From: an uncultured Collinsella sp.
Lineage (GTDB): Bacteria > Actinomycetota > Coriobacteriia > Coriobacteriales > Coriobacteriaceae
Assembly: GCA_900544465.1 (NCBI GenBank)
Contig: UQVT01000083.1
Location: forward strand, 1 to 8,214
DNA: 8,214 bases
Reading direction: 5' to 3'
Part shown: positions 1 to 4,866 of the stretch, piece after piece
How the letters are laid out: the number at the start of each line of letters is the position of its first letter
How positions within the stretch are numbered: position 1 is the first letter of the stretch
Notes under the pieces: generated by a model
Database searches by the model: none
The model's input: only the letters and a program-made list of their open reading frames with translations
What the model was told of the DNA's origin: nothing
Position numbers and translations under genes: made by a program

Positions 1-367
1 CGGGATCGAACAATTCGCGCAAGCAATCGTTGCAGGTGGCGATATCGGGCGAGACAAGCGTCGTGTGCGCGGTCTGGTCCTGCGATGCTACGATGCGAAA
101 GCCCTGTTCGTTGGCGGCATCCCAACCGTTGGCTGCCAAGTCCACAACCTCGACATGCTCTACGCGGGCTGCCGCAGGCGCATGCTCAGAAAGCGCGGCA
201 ACAAAAGCATCGAGTGCATCGGCCGGAGCGTGCACCTCGATATGCACGCCGTCGCCCGCATTGAGCACCCATCCGCAAATGCCATGCGCCATGGCCTCGC
301 GATACACAAACGGTCGCATGCCAACGCCCTGTACAATGCCCGTCACATGAATATGCACATGCCGCAT
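1..367 (-). CDS. hypF: HypF, [NiFe] hydrogenase maturation carbamoyltransferase (N-terminal part only)
   Basis: Partial gene: the 122 residues from the ATG at 367 to the window edge are visible, and the reading frame is open throughout. HypF uses carbamoyl phosphate and ATP to carbamoylate the C-terminal Cys of HypE, the first step in making the CN ligands of the [NiFe] active site; it is cytoplasmic. Residues 1 to about 93 form an acylphosphatase-like domain with the signature GIVQGVGMRPFVYR (10-23), the phosphate-binding Arg18, and Asn36 in GWVLNAGDGV. The first CxxC of the HypF zinc-finger region follows at Cys112/Cys115 (TCNDCLRELFDP). Full HypF is about 750 residues, so most of it lies left of the window. 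The start is supported by a GAGGGG ribosome site 6 bases upstream. The family normally has Phe in VQGVGFRP; here it is Met17. It lies 116 bases downstream of nikR on the same strand, which fits a nickel/hydrogenase cluster. A stand-alone acylphosphatase is excluded by the zinc-finger segment. Confidence 0.93.
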   Translation of the reverse strand, partial: MRHVHIHVTGIVQGVGMRPFVYREAMAHGICGWVLNAGDGVHIEVHAPADALDAFVAALSEHAPAAARVEHVEVVDLAANGWDAANEQGFRIVASQDQTAHTTLVSPDIATCNDCLRELFDP

Positions 368-390
368 GCGACACCCCTCATCAAAACCGA

Positions 391-460
391 CCAAAAAAGG
401 ACAGGTTTATTTTGGTAGGTAAAACGCTAAACCTGCCAAAACAAACCTGTCCCTTTTTGG
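391..460. repeat. 70-bp imperfect inverted repeat between nikR and hypF (REP/MITE-like or bidirectional terminator)
   Basis: The two 30-base arms, 391-420 and 431-460, match at 27 of 30 positions when one is reverse-complemented, with a 10-base loop (AAAACGCTAA). Each arm contains GGACAGGTTT, followed by TTTTGG and AGGT. On either strand the hairpin core ends in CCTGTCC followed by five or six T residues, so it could act as a bidirectional intrinsic terminator. The long, slightly diverged arms and the GGGACAGG core also resemble dispersed REP-type elements mobilised by RAYT transposases. Either reading is an inference. It occupies most of the 116-base gap between nikR and hypF. Confidence 0.75.
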
Positions 461-483
461 CAGGTGCGCTGCGGGAAATTCCG

Positions 484-996
484 CTACAGCCCCAGGCTCT
501 GCTTGGTGGCGGCGCACGTGAGCTCGCCGTGCTTAACGCCGCGCAGGCCCAGCAGACGGTCGGCTAGTTCGTAGACGCGCTCGCCGCGACCCTTGAGCGC
601 CAGAATCTCCAAGCAGTTGTGGTGATCCAAATGCACGTGCATCGTCGATACGATCTCGTCGGTGTAGTCGTGCTGCACCTCGTCCAGGCGGCGCATCAGA
701 TCGCCGGTGTGATGGTCGTAGATCATGGTGAGCGACCCGATAACATGCTCATCGGGCGTGCGCATCTGCTCCTTGGCGATCGAGGCGCGAATCAGGTCGC
801 GCACGGCCTCGGAGCGGTTGGCCACATCGCCGCGGCGCGCGATCTGCTCGTCAAAACGGCGCAGCAGGTCGTCGGGTGCGGTAACCGAAAAACGGACCAG
901 CTCGGAGCCGGAGCCACTACAGCGGCAGCCCGCGTCACCGTCCGCCCCGTGCGGATGCTCGTGCTCGTACCCGCAGCAGTGCTCGTGTTCGGCCAC
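484..996 (-). CDS. nikR: NikR-family nickel-responsive regulator with His/Cys-rich N-terminal extension
   Basis: 170-aa transcription factor that binds DNA when loaded with Ni(II) and typically represses nickel uptake genes. Residues 34-72 are the ribbon-helix-helix domain (VRFSVTAPDDLLRRFDEQI, then RSEAVRDLI). Residues 85-161 are the ACT-like nickel-binding, tetramerising domain. All four residues equivalent to the E. coli ligands are present: His109 in EVQHDY, His120 and His122 in MHVHLDHHNC, and Cys128. E. coli NikR is 133 residues; this protein carries about 31 extra N-terminal residues with five His (4, 6, 12, 14, 16) and four Cys (7, 8, 24, 26). The start is a GTG at 996; no ATG or GTG lies between it and the ribbon strand, and no good ribosome site precedes it. 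The upstream gene stops one base before it, so translation is probably coupled. The context next to hypF suggests control of nickel supply for hydrogenase. Family assignment is very secure; the target genes are not visible. Confidence 0.95.
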   Translation of the reverse strand: MAEHEHCCGYEHEHPHGADGDAGCRCSGSGSELVRFSVTAPDDLLRRFDEQIARRGDVANRSEAVRDLIRASIAKEQMRTPDEHVIGSLTMIYDHHTGDLMRRLDEVQHDYTDEIVSTMHVHLDHHNCLEILALKGRGERVYELADRLLGLRGVKHGELTCAATKQSLGL

Positions 997-997
997 C

Positions 998-1246
998 TTA
1001 CACCAGCTTCACGGAGCCGACGGAGTTGTGGTCGGCCTCGATGGCCTCTTCGTAGCCCTCGAGTGCGTCGTGGGCCTCGTGCAGCGCAGCCATGGCGGCC
1101 TCGAGCTTGGCGCCGATGCGCTCCATGTCAAAATTCTCGGTCGCATGCAGCAGCTGATGGCTCCACTCGTGAGCGAGCTCGATGGTGTCGTCGACCTGCT
1201 TGACGCTCATGGCAAGCTGGCTCATGTTCATTCCAACATCATGCAT
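998..1246 (-). CDS. Small helical protein of unknown function, translationally coupled to nikR
   Basis: 82 residues that I do not recognise. The sequence is mostly Glu, Ala, His, Met and Leu and should be almost entirely alpha-helical; residues 10-75 (QLAMSVKQVDDTIELAHEW, then KLEAAMAALHEAHDALEGYE) look like two amphipathic helices able to form a hairpin or coiled coil. It has no signal peptide, membrane segment or Cys. Several His (2, 26, 30, 34, 56, 59, 73) and Met could bind metal, but no known motif is present. The start ATG at 1246 has a strong AAAGGAGA ribosome site 7 bases upstream, which makes this a real gene. Its TAA ends at 998, one base before the nikR GTG, so the two are one transcriptional and translational unit. 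The context suggests a role tied to nickel sensing or storage, but that is only inference. Confidence 0.85.
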   Translation of the reverse strand: MHDVGMNMSQLAMSVKQVDDTIELAHEWSHQLLHATENFDMERIGAKLEAAMAALHEAHDALEGYEEAIEADHNSVGSVKLV

Positions 1247-1285
1247 GGGAAATCTCCTTTTGTATGGGGCAGTTCAGTGGTTCAG

Positions 1286-1291
1286 ATTTTA
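1286..1291 (-). promoter_or_regulatory. Candidate -10 box for the 82-aa gene/nikR unit
   Basis: The minus strand reads TAAAAT (5 of 6 matches to TATAAT), about 40 bases before the ATG at 1246 and downstream of the terminator hairpin. No convincing -35 lies 16-18 bases upstream, so the promoter may need an activator or may be mis-assigned. Just downstream, on the plus strand, GTTCAG occurs twice with an 8-base period (1272-1277 and 1280-1285), which could be a protein-binding site. Confidence 0.35.
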
Positions 1292-1319
1292 CTACGCCCG
1301 CTCTGCGCGCGGCTGCATA

Positions 1320-1356
1320 AGAAAACGGGTACGAGTCTGTGCGACCCGCACCCGTT
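1320..1356 (-). terminator. Intrinsic terminator downstream of trxA
   Basis: Arms 1324-1337 and 1343-1356 enclose a 5-base loop. In the minus-strand RNA all 14 pairs form (12 Watson-Crick and 2 G-U), and the stem runs into a TTTTCTT tract. In the plus-strand direction the two G-U pairs become A-C mismatches and no T tract follows, so it acts leftwards. It lies about 120 bases after the trxA stop and ahead of the 82-aa gene/nikR unit. It could also serve as a leader attenuator if a promoter lies in 1357-1477. Confidence 0.7.
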
Positions 1357-1477
1357 CACTGGGGGCTGTTTGTGACTACCATACTATCCGTGGTTGCACT
1401 CGGTACATCCAGAAGTCCGGCGAGCGGTGCAAAAGCGCTCATGGACGGCAGACAGACGGCAACATGTAACAAGCGTA

Positions 1478-1798
1478 TTACAGATGCTTCTCCAGCAGCG
1501 CCTGCAGCCTCGCCTTGGGCAGGGCGCCAACCGAGCGGTCAATCTCCTCGCCGTTCTTAAACACAATCAGCGTGGGGATGCTCATGACGCCATACTTCAT
1601 GGCCAGGTCCTGGTTGTCATCGACGTTGCATTTGGCAACGGCAAGCTTGCCCGCCAGCTCATCGGCAACCTCGTCAACGATGGGCGAGAGGGATCGACAG
1701 GGCCCGCACCACGGTGCCCAAAAATCGACCAGCACGGGCAGGCTGTCGTTAACGATGGAATCGAAGTTCTCGGGAGTAATCTGATTAATGTCAGCCAT
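1478..1798 (-). CDS. trxA: Thioredoxin
   Basis: 106-aa cytoplasmic thioredoxin, the usual length for TrxA. It reduces protein disulfides and is itself recharged by thioredoxin reductase. The redox motif WCGPC is at 30-34 (Cys31/Cys34) inside VDFWAPWCGPC, and the cis-proline is Pro75 in SIPTLIVF. The buried Asp (Asp25 in VDFW) and the Gly near the C-terminus (VGALPK) are also present. I chose the ATG at 1798 because a GGAGGT ribosome site ends 4 bases upstream; the frame stays open to 1882, but the extra residues are not thioredoxin-like and an ATG at 1810 would fall in the ribosome site itself. There is no signal peptide, so it is not a membrane-anchored thioredoxin. It is monocistronic and divergent from the gene at 1935. 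Confidence 0.96.
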   Translation of the reverse strand: MADINQITPENFDSIVNDSLPVLVDFWAPWCGPCRSLSPIVDEVADELAGKLAVAKCNVDDNQDLAMKYGVMSIPTLIVFKNGEEIDRSVGALPKARLQALLEKHL

Positions 1799-1807
1799 GG
1801 TGACCTC
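1793..1807 (-). promoter_or_regulatory. trxA ribosome binding site that fixes the start
   Basis: The minus strand reads GGAGGTCACCATG, a near-perfect Shine-Dalgarno sequence 4 bases before the ATG at 1798. This rules out the longer in-frame extension up to 1882. Confidence 0.8.
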
Positions 1808-1853
1808 CATAATGCGACGCGGTTCGGCCGCGTAAAACTCAGTACGACCGTGC

Positions 1854-1906
1854 TTATACCCAGCCGCCCGCAAAGCAACCACTCGCGGGCGGCTCTTTTA
1901 TATAAT
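1854..1906. promoter_or_regulatory. Divergent promoter region between trxA and the UDG-like gene, with a central inverted repeat
   Basis: The minus strand has TATAAG (1859-1854) as a candidate trxA -10, about 48-55 bases before the start. The plus strand has a perfect TATAAT (1901-1906), 29 bases before the ATG at 1935. Between them is a perfect 10-bp inverted repeat, AGCCGCCCGC (1862-1871) and its complement (1885-1894), with a 13-base loop. The -35 positions on both sides fall within or beside this repeat and match consensus poorly, so the repeat may be an operator. It is also followed by CTTTTAT on the plus strand and so could be a hairpin stopping rightward antisense transcription. Confidence 0.5.
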
Positions 1907-1934
1907 GGTGGGCACGCAAACGATTGGAGAGCGC

Positions 1935-2510
1935 ATGCCCACGTCACAAAGCCAGAAAAAAGAAGCCATCGCCCAGGCGACCGAGCAGGAGCTCGCATCG
2001 CTCGCGGGTCGTGGCGTGCGTATCGCGGGCAACGCGTGCTCGCCGATCGTGCTGGTCAAAGGCGATCTGGACGAGGCCGAGCGTTCGGGTGGCGAGCTTG
2101 CCGCCGGCCCGGATGGCGCGGCGTTGCGCAAGGCGCTTGGGGCCATCGGCTACGCGCCCGAGGATTTTTGCGTGCTGGCAAGCGTCGCTGGCGTGGGTGA
2201 CGGAGCGGCCGCGGTGGGCGAGACTCTACCGTGCGAGCTGTTCCGCGAGGCGCTTGAGGCCTTGGACCCCGAGGCGGTGCTACTGCTCGACAACAACGCG
2301 GCCGATGTCATGCGCGAGACCTACGCCGACATGCTCGTGGCAATCGATGACTTCGACACCGCCATGCTCAAGCCCGGCTTGGTCGCCCATGTGCAGGGCC
2401 GCCGCGTACTCGCGCTCGATGGCTTTGAGGCGGCACTCACCGACAAGGCCGCTAAGCAGCGCATGTGGGCCTACATCAAGCAGCTGACTCCGGCGGCCGC
2501 TCCGCTGTAG
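1935..2510 (+). CDS. Uncharacterised protein, probable degenerate uracil-DNA-glycosylase fold
   Basis: 191 residues with no family I can name with certainty. The layout follows family 4 uracil-DNA glycosylases: IVLVKGDLDEAER (38-50) where they have a VGEAPG..ED loop, then GGELAAGPDGAALRKALGAIG (52-72) where they have GRPFVGRAGxLLxxxLxxIG, then DPEAVLLLDNNAADVM (111-126) like the VIVALGxTA strand, and VLALDGFEAALTDKAAKQRMW (158-178) like the C-terminal HPSxxLRxPxxKxxxW helix. The catalytic pieces are missing: the motif-1 GEAPG is KGDLD, the motif-2 His-Pro is Asp162-Gly163, and the four iron-sulfur Cys are absent (only Cys35, Cys79 and Cys100). If the fold is right, it is probably non-enzymatic. 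I chose the ATG at 1935 because GGAGAG sits 3 bases upstream and the perfect -10 box at 1901-1906 would overlap the longer start at 1905. It converges on the kinase gene. Confidence 0.8.
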   Translation: MPTSQSQKKEAIAQATEQELASLAGRGVRIAGNACSPIVLVKGDLDEAERSGGELAAGPDGAALRKALGAIGYAPEDFCVLASVAGVGDGAAAVGETLPCELFREALEALDPEAVLLLDNNAADVMRETYADMLVAIDDFDTAMLKPGLVAHVQGRRVLALDGFEAALTDKAAKQRMWAYIKQLTPAAAPL

Positions 2511-2514
2511 CGGA
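2501..2514. repeat. Short palindrome around the stop codon of the UDG-like gene
   Basis: TCCGC-TGTA-GCGGA forms a 5-bp stem spanning the TAG at 2508-2510. No T tract follows, so it is a weak terminator at best. The rest of the 64-base convergent gap (2511-2574) shows no clear intrinsic terminator on either strand. Confidence 0.3.
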
Positions 2515-2574
2515 TTGGCACCGGTGAGCGATTGCCTGGCGGGCAAGACACGCCGCGAGATCGGCGCCGCACTT

Positions 2575-3852
2575 CTACATCACAGCGCGCAGCTCAAACC
2601 GATCGCCGTTAATGCGGAACTGACAGTTGCCGTTCATGCGCTCCACGGCGAGTTTGATGCTTCTGGTGCCAAAGCCGTGGCCCGCATGCCGGGTCACGGG
2701 CATGCCGTCGACCATGCGCGGCGCGCGGTCAAACGTATTGGAAACTAACAGCAGCAGCTGGCTGTCCTCTAATCGCAGGTCAAGGTCGACGAATCGCTTT
2801 CCTTGGGGTGCGGCGCTTGCGGCGGTGATAGCGTTTTCCAAGGCATTTGAGAGCACGCTAAACAGGTCGGCGTCACCTACGTGGATGGTTTCGGGTACGG
2901 CGGCGCGCAGGTTGGCGGTAATGCCGTTTCTATTGATATCCGAGTTAAATGACGAAAGCGCGATGTTTACGGTCTCGTTGGCGCAGAAGCGGCGTACGGC
3001 GGTGCGATCGCCGGCTTCGCAGAGTTCATCGATGCGTTTGAGCGCCTCGTCGGTGTGGCCCTCCTCAATTAAAGCGGCCAGGCCGCGTAGGAAGTGGCGC
3101 ATGTCGTGGCGCAGAATCGACAGCTCGCGCCCAGATTGACGCCAAGCCTCGAGCTCTTTGATGGCGGCGCTGTCGCGGGTCTCGAGCATCCAACGCTCTC
3201 GCTCGGCGGTTTCCTTTTCTTCGTATTCGCGCAGGTAAACGGCAAGAAACATAAGATAGAAGGCACAGAGCGCAAATGCCAAAAACTCAACCGTCACCAC
3301 CGAGCCCGAGTGGAACAGCGTGGTGTAGACGTTGGTGGCATAGTCAAAGACGTAATAGACGAGCGGCAGGATTAAAAGGATGCCCAGCTCGGTGGTGCTT
3401 TTAATCGCCAAGCGCGGACCGATGTCGCCGGCCCAATGCAACAGGACGGCAAAGACGGCGAGTGTGGTCGCGATACGCGCCAGATAGTACGCAATCTGCG
3501 AATCGGTTGCGGCAAAGGCGGCGATGCCCATCCAATTGCTGAACTGGCAGCTCAGATAGGCACTCGTAATGCCGAGCGCGGCAAGCAGCGGGCTCAGGCG
3601 GTAGCGCGCACACAAATAGATGATGAGCGGCAGATGCACGACGAGCGGATATACCTGGCGGGCGAAAAGCTCGCCGCCGACGGCATTGGCGAGGCCAAAT
3701 GCGCATCCGGTTACGGCACCGACCAGCACCAGTTCAAGCGCATGACGCCGGTTGATCTCGATACCGCACAGCGCCGCCGAGGCAAAGACGCCAAAGAGTA
3801 GCGTCGTGGCGTGGTGGATTGCCCAAAGGATCATTTCGACCGAGGAGACCAT
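2575..3852 (-). CDS. AgrC-like GHKL sensor histidine kinase
   Basis: 425-aa membrane kinase. Residues 8 to about 207 contain six or seven hydrophobic segments (roughly 8-30, 39-60, 68-82, 87-103, 120-140, 155-171, 185-207), the sensor part. A charged linker (208-240) leads to the phospho-acceptor helix with His249 in ILRHDMRHFL, the variant H-box of AgrC/FsrC/VirS-type kinases. The ATP-binding domain has the N-box LSNALENAI (Asn337/Asn340), SNTFD (371-375), and the glycine-rich GHGFGTRS (391-398). These kinases sense extracellular signals, often cyclic peptides, and phosphorylate a LytTR regulator. The ATG at 3852 shares its A with the stop of the preceding regulator and has GGGAGG 5 bases upstream, so the two are translationally coupled. 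Its length fits the family. The ligand is unknown: no AgrB- or AgrD-like gene is in the window. Confidence 0.92.
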   Translation of the reverse strand: MVSSVEMILWAIHHATTLLFGVFASAALCGIEINRRHALELVLVGAVTGCAFGLANAVGGELFARQVYPLVVHLPLIIYLCARYRLSPLLAALGITSAYLSCQFSNWMGIAAFAATDSQIAYYLARIATTLAVFAVLLHWAGDIGPRLAIKSTTELGILLILPLVYYVFDYATNVYTTLFHSGSVVTVEFLAFALCAFYLMFLAVYLREYEEKETAERERWMLETRDSAAIKELEAWRQSGRELSILRHDMRHFLRGLAALIEEGHTDEALKRIDELCEAGDRTAVRRFCANETVNIALSSFNSDINRNGITANLRAAVPETIHVGDADLFSVLSNALENAITAASAAPQGKRFVDLDLRLEDSQLLLLVSNTFDRAPRMVDGMPVTRHAGHGFGTRSIKLAVERMNGNCQFRINGDRFELRAVM

Positions 3853-4574
3853 CAGCGCCTCCCGCCCTCAAAGCGCACCGCAAAGTAGGCGTCTTGGAAT
3901 CCCTGCTTGCAGCTGCGCGAAAGCGGGATGCACGCGCCGGAGCGCATGACGATGTCCGTGCGATCGAAGTGGTCGATGTTGCGCAAGTTGACCTGGTAAC
4001 TACGGTGGCATTTAAAGAAGGTGGCATTTTGCGCCAAACGGTCCTCGACGCTGCGGAACGACTCGAGTGCCTCGATGTCGCGTCCGTCGCGCAGGTGGAA
4101 GACCACGTGCTTGTTGCGCGCCTCGGCATATTCGATGTCGGACAGGCGCAGGGCGTGGTAGCCAAAGGAAGTTTTGATCACGAGCTCGTCGGTTGCCGCC
4201 GGGCGCATGCTCGAAAGCTCGTTAAGTAACTGCGCCAGGCGTTCGTAAGTCACGGGCTTGAGCAGATAGTCGAAGGCACGGACCTCGTAGGACTCCAGTG
4301 CGAACTCGGGCGACGAGGTGAGGAACACCAGGCGCACGGCGGTGTCGGCCTGGCGCAGTTCGCGTGCGGTGTCCATGCCGTTGACGAGCGGCATGATCAT
4401 GTCGAGCAGAATGATGTCGGCGCGCGATGCGGCATGGCGGGCCAGCAGGTCCTCGCCGCGCGTGACGAGCGCAACATCGACCGCCGTGCCCGTCTCGGTC
4501 GACCAACGGTCGATCATCCGGTGCAGTCTATCTAGAAAAGCGACATCATCGTCGCAGGCAATAATCTTGAGCAT
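3852..4574 (-). CDS. LytTR-family DNA-binding response regulator
   Basis: 240-aa response regulator. Receiver domain 1-120: acidic pocket Asp8-Asp9-Asp10, phospho-acceptor Asp58 in IILLDMIMP, Thr86 in FLTSS, and Lys106 in LLKPV. LytTR DNA-binding domain about 129-236, with typical blocks FGYHALRLSDIEYAEARNKH, FFKCHRSYQVNLRNI (186-200) and the end block IPLSRSCKQGFQDAYF. The ATG at 4574 has an AAGGGGG ribosome site 4 bases upstream. The gene comes first in a two-gene operon with its AgrC-like partner. LytTR proteins bind paired direct repeats upstream of targets; a CTCAGCT repeat with a 10-base period lies at 4714-4730 in its own upstream region but does not match the usual 21-base LytTR spacing. 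Target genes cannot be told from the window. Confidence 0.95.
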   Translation of the reverse strand: MLKIIACDDDVAFLDRLHRMIDRWSTETGTAVDVALVTRGEDLLARHAASRADIILLDMIMPLVNGMDTARELRQADTAVRLVFLTSSPEFALESYEVRAFDYLLKPVTYERLAQLLNELSSMRPAATDELVIKTSFGYHALRLSDIEYAEARNKHVVFHLRDGRDIEALESFRSVEDRLAQNATFFKCHRSYQVNLRNIDHFDRTDIVMRSGACIPLSRSCKQGFQDAYFAVRFEGGRR

Positions 4575-4781
4575 TCGGCCCCCTTAAGTAGTTCGATTTT
4601 GCCACATCGGGCACGCGCCGCTTGCGGGGGTGCGGACCGTTTGCGCCCCACGGCGTGCAGCTCGCGCCAAGCGGTGTTGCGGTGGCGAAAGATGCCTCCT
4701 GCGCCATCGAGAGCTCAGCTATCCTCAGCTTGCCAGTTCGAAAATGGACCTGCCACATGATTGAATCTTTATTTCAACTTT
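4575..4781. other. Intergenic spacer upstream of the regulator/kinase operon
   Basis: About 207 bases between the divergent regulator gene and the nadA operator. No convincing gene is present. A 70-codon minus-strand frame (4546-4758) overlaps the regulator start and has no ribosome site. CTCAGCT occurs twice (4714-4720 and 4724-4730). A weak candidate -10 for the regulator (CAAAAT on the minus strand, near 4599) lacks a -35. The left 150 bases are GC-rich and the last 40 (about 4755-4781) are AT-rich. Confidence 0.5.
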
Positions 4782-4825
4782 ACACCTAGGTTTACAGCTG
4801 TCTTGTCAGCTGTAAACCTAGGTGT
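4782..4825. promoter_or_regulatory. Perfect 19-bp inverted repeat, candidate operator of the nad operon
   Basis: ACACCTAGGTTTACAGCTG (4782-4800) and its exact reverse complement (4807-4825) flank a 6-base loop, TCTTGT. The -35 box of the nadA promoter begins in the loop and the right arm fills the spacer up to the -10, so a bound dimer would block RNA polymerase. No T tract follows on the plus strand, which argues against a terminator. A NiaR-type repressor possibly encoded at the end of the operon (8189) is the natural candidate ligand, but I cannot match the palindrome to a known consensus with confidence. Confidence 0.65.
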
Positions 4826-4831
4826 CATACT
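4803..4831 (+). promoter_or_regulatory. Candidate sigma-70 promoter of nadA-nadB-nadC
   Basis: TTGTCA (4803-4808, 5 of 6 to the -35 consensus) and CATACT (4826-4831, 4 of 6 to the -10) are separated by the ideal 17 bases. The predicted transcript would start near 4838, leaving a leader of about 30 bases that carries the AGAGAGGGG ribosome site at 4853-4861. A leader this short leaves no room for a riboswitch. Confidence 0.55.
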
Positions 4832-4866
4832 AAAGCCCCAAGATTCGCCAAAAGAGAGGGGCCTTG

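Noticed and set aside
1465..1482. TGTAA...TTACA imperfect palindrome at the trxA stop, considered as a regulator site
   Set aside because: The matching arms are only 5 bases, it overlaps coding sequence end, and it is too far from any likely promoter to support an operator claim.
1394..2200. Plus-strand open frame of 268 codons across trxA and its upstream region
   Set aside because: It is antisense to trxA, crosses a promoter region and overlaps the UDG-like gene in another frame; its composition changes abruptly along its length.
4546..4758. Possible 70-aa peptide gene upstream of the response regulator, considered as an autoinducer precursor
   Set aside because: There is no ribosome site before the ATG, it overlaps the regulator start in another frame, and it has neither a peptide-precursor layout nor a hydrophobic leader.
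4732..4760. GTTCGA stretch resembling a tRNA T-loop
   Set aside because: No acceptor, D or anticodon stems can be built around it, and the T-loop consensus is incomplete.
4838..4866. Possible riboswitch in the nadA leader
   Set aside because: The predicted leader is only about 30 bases, too short for a riboswitch, and the upstream palindrome already offers DNA-level control.
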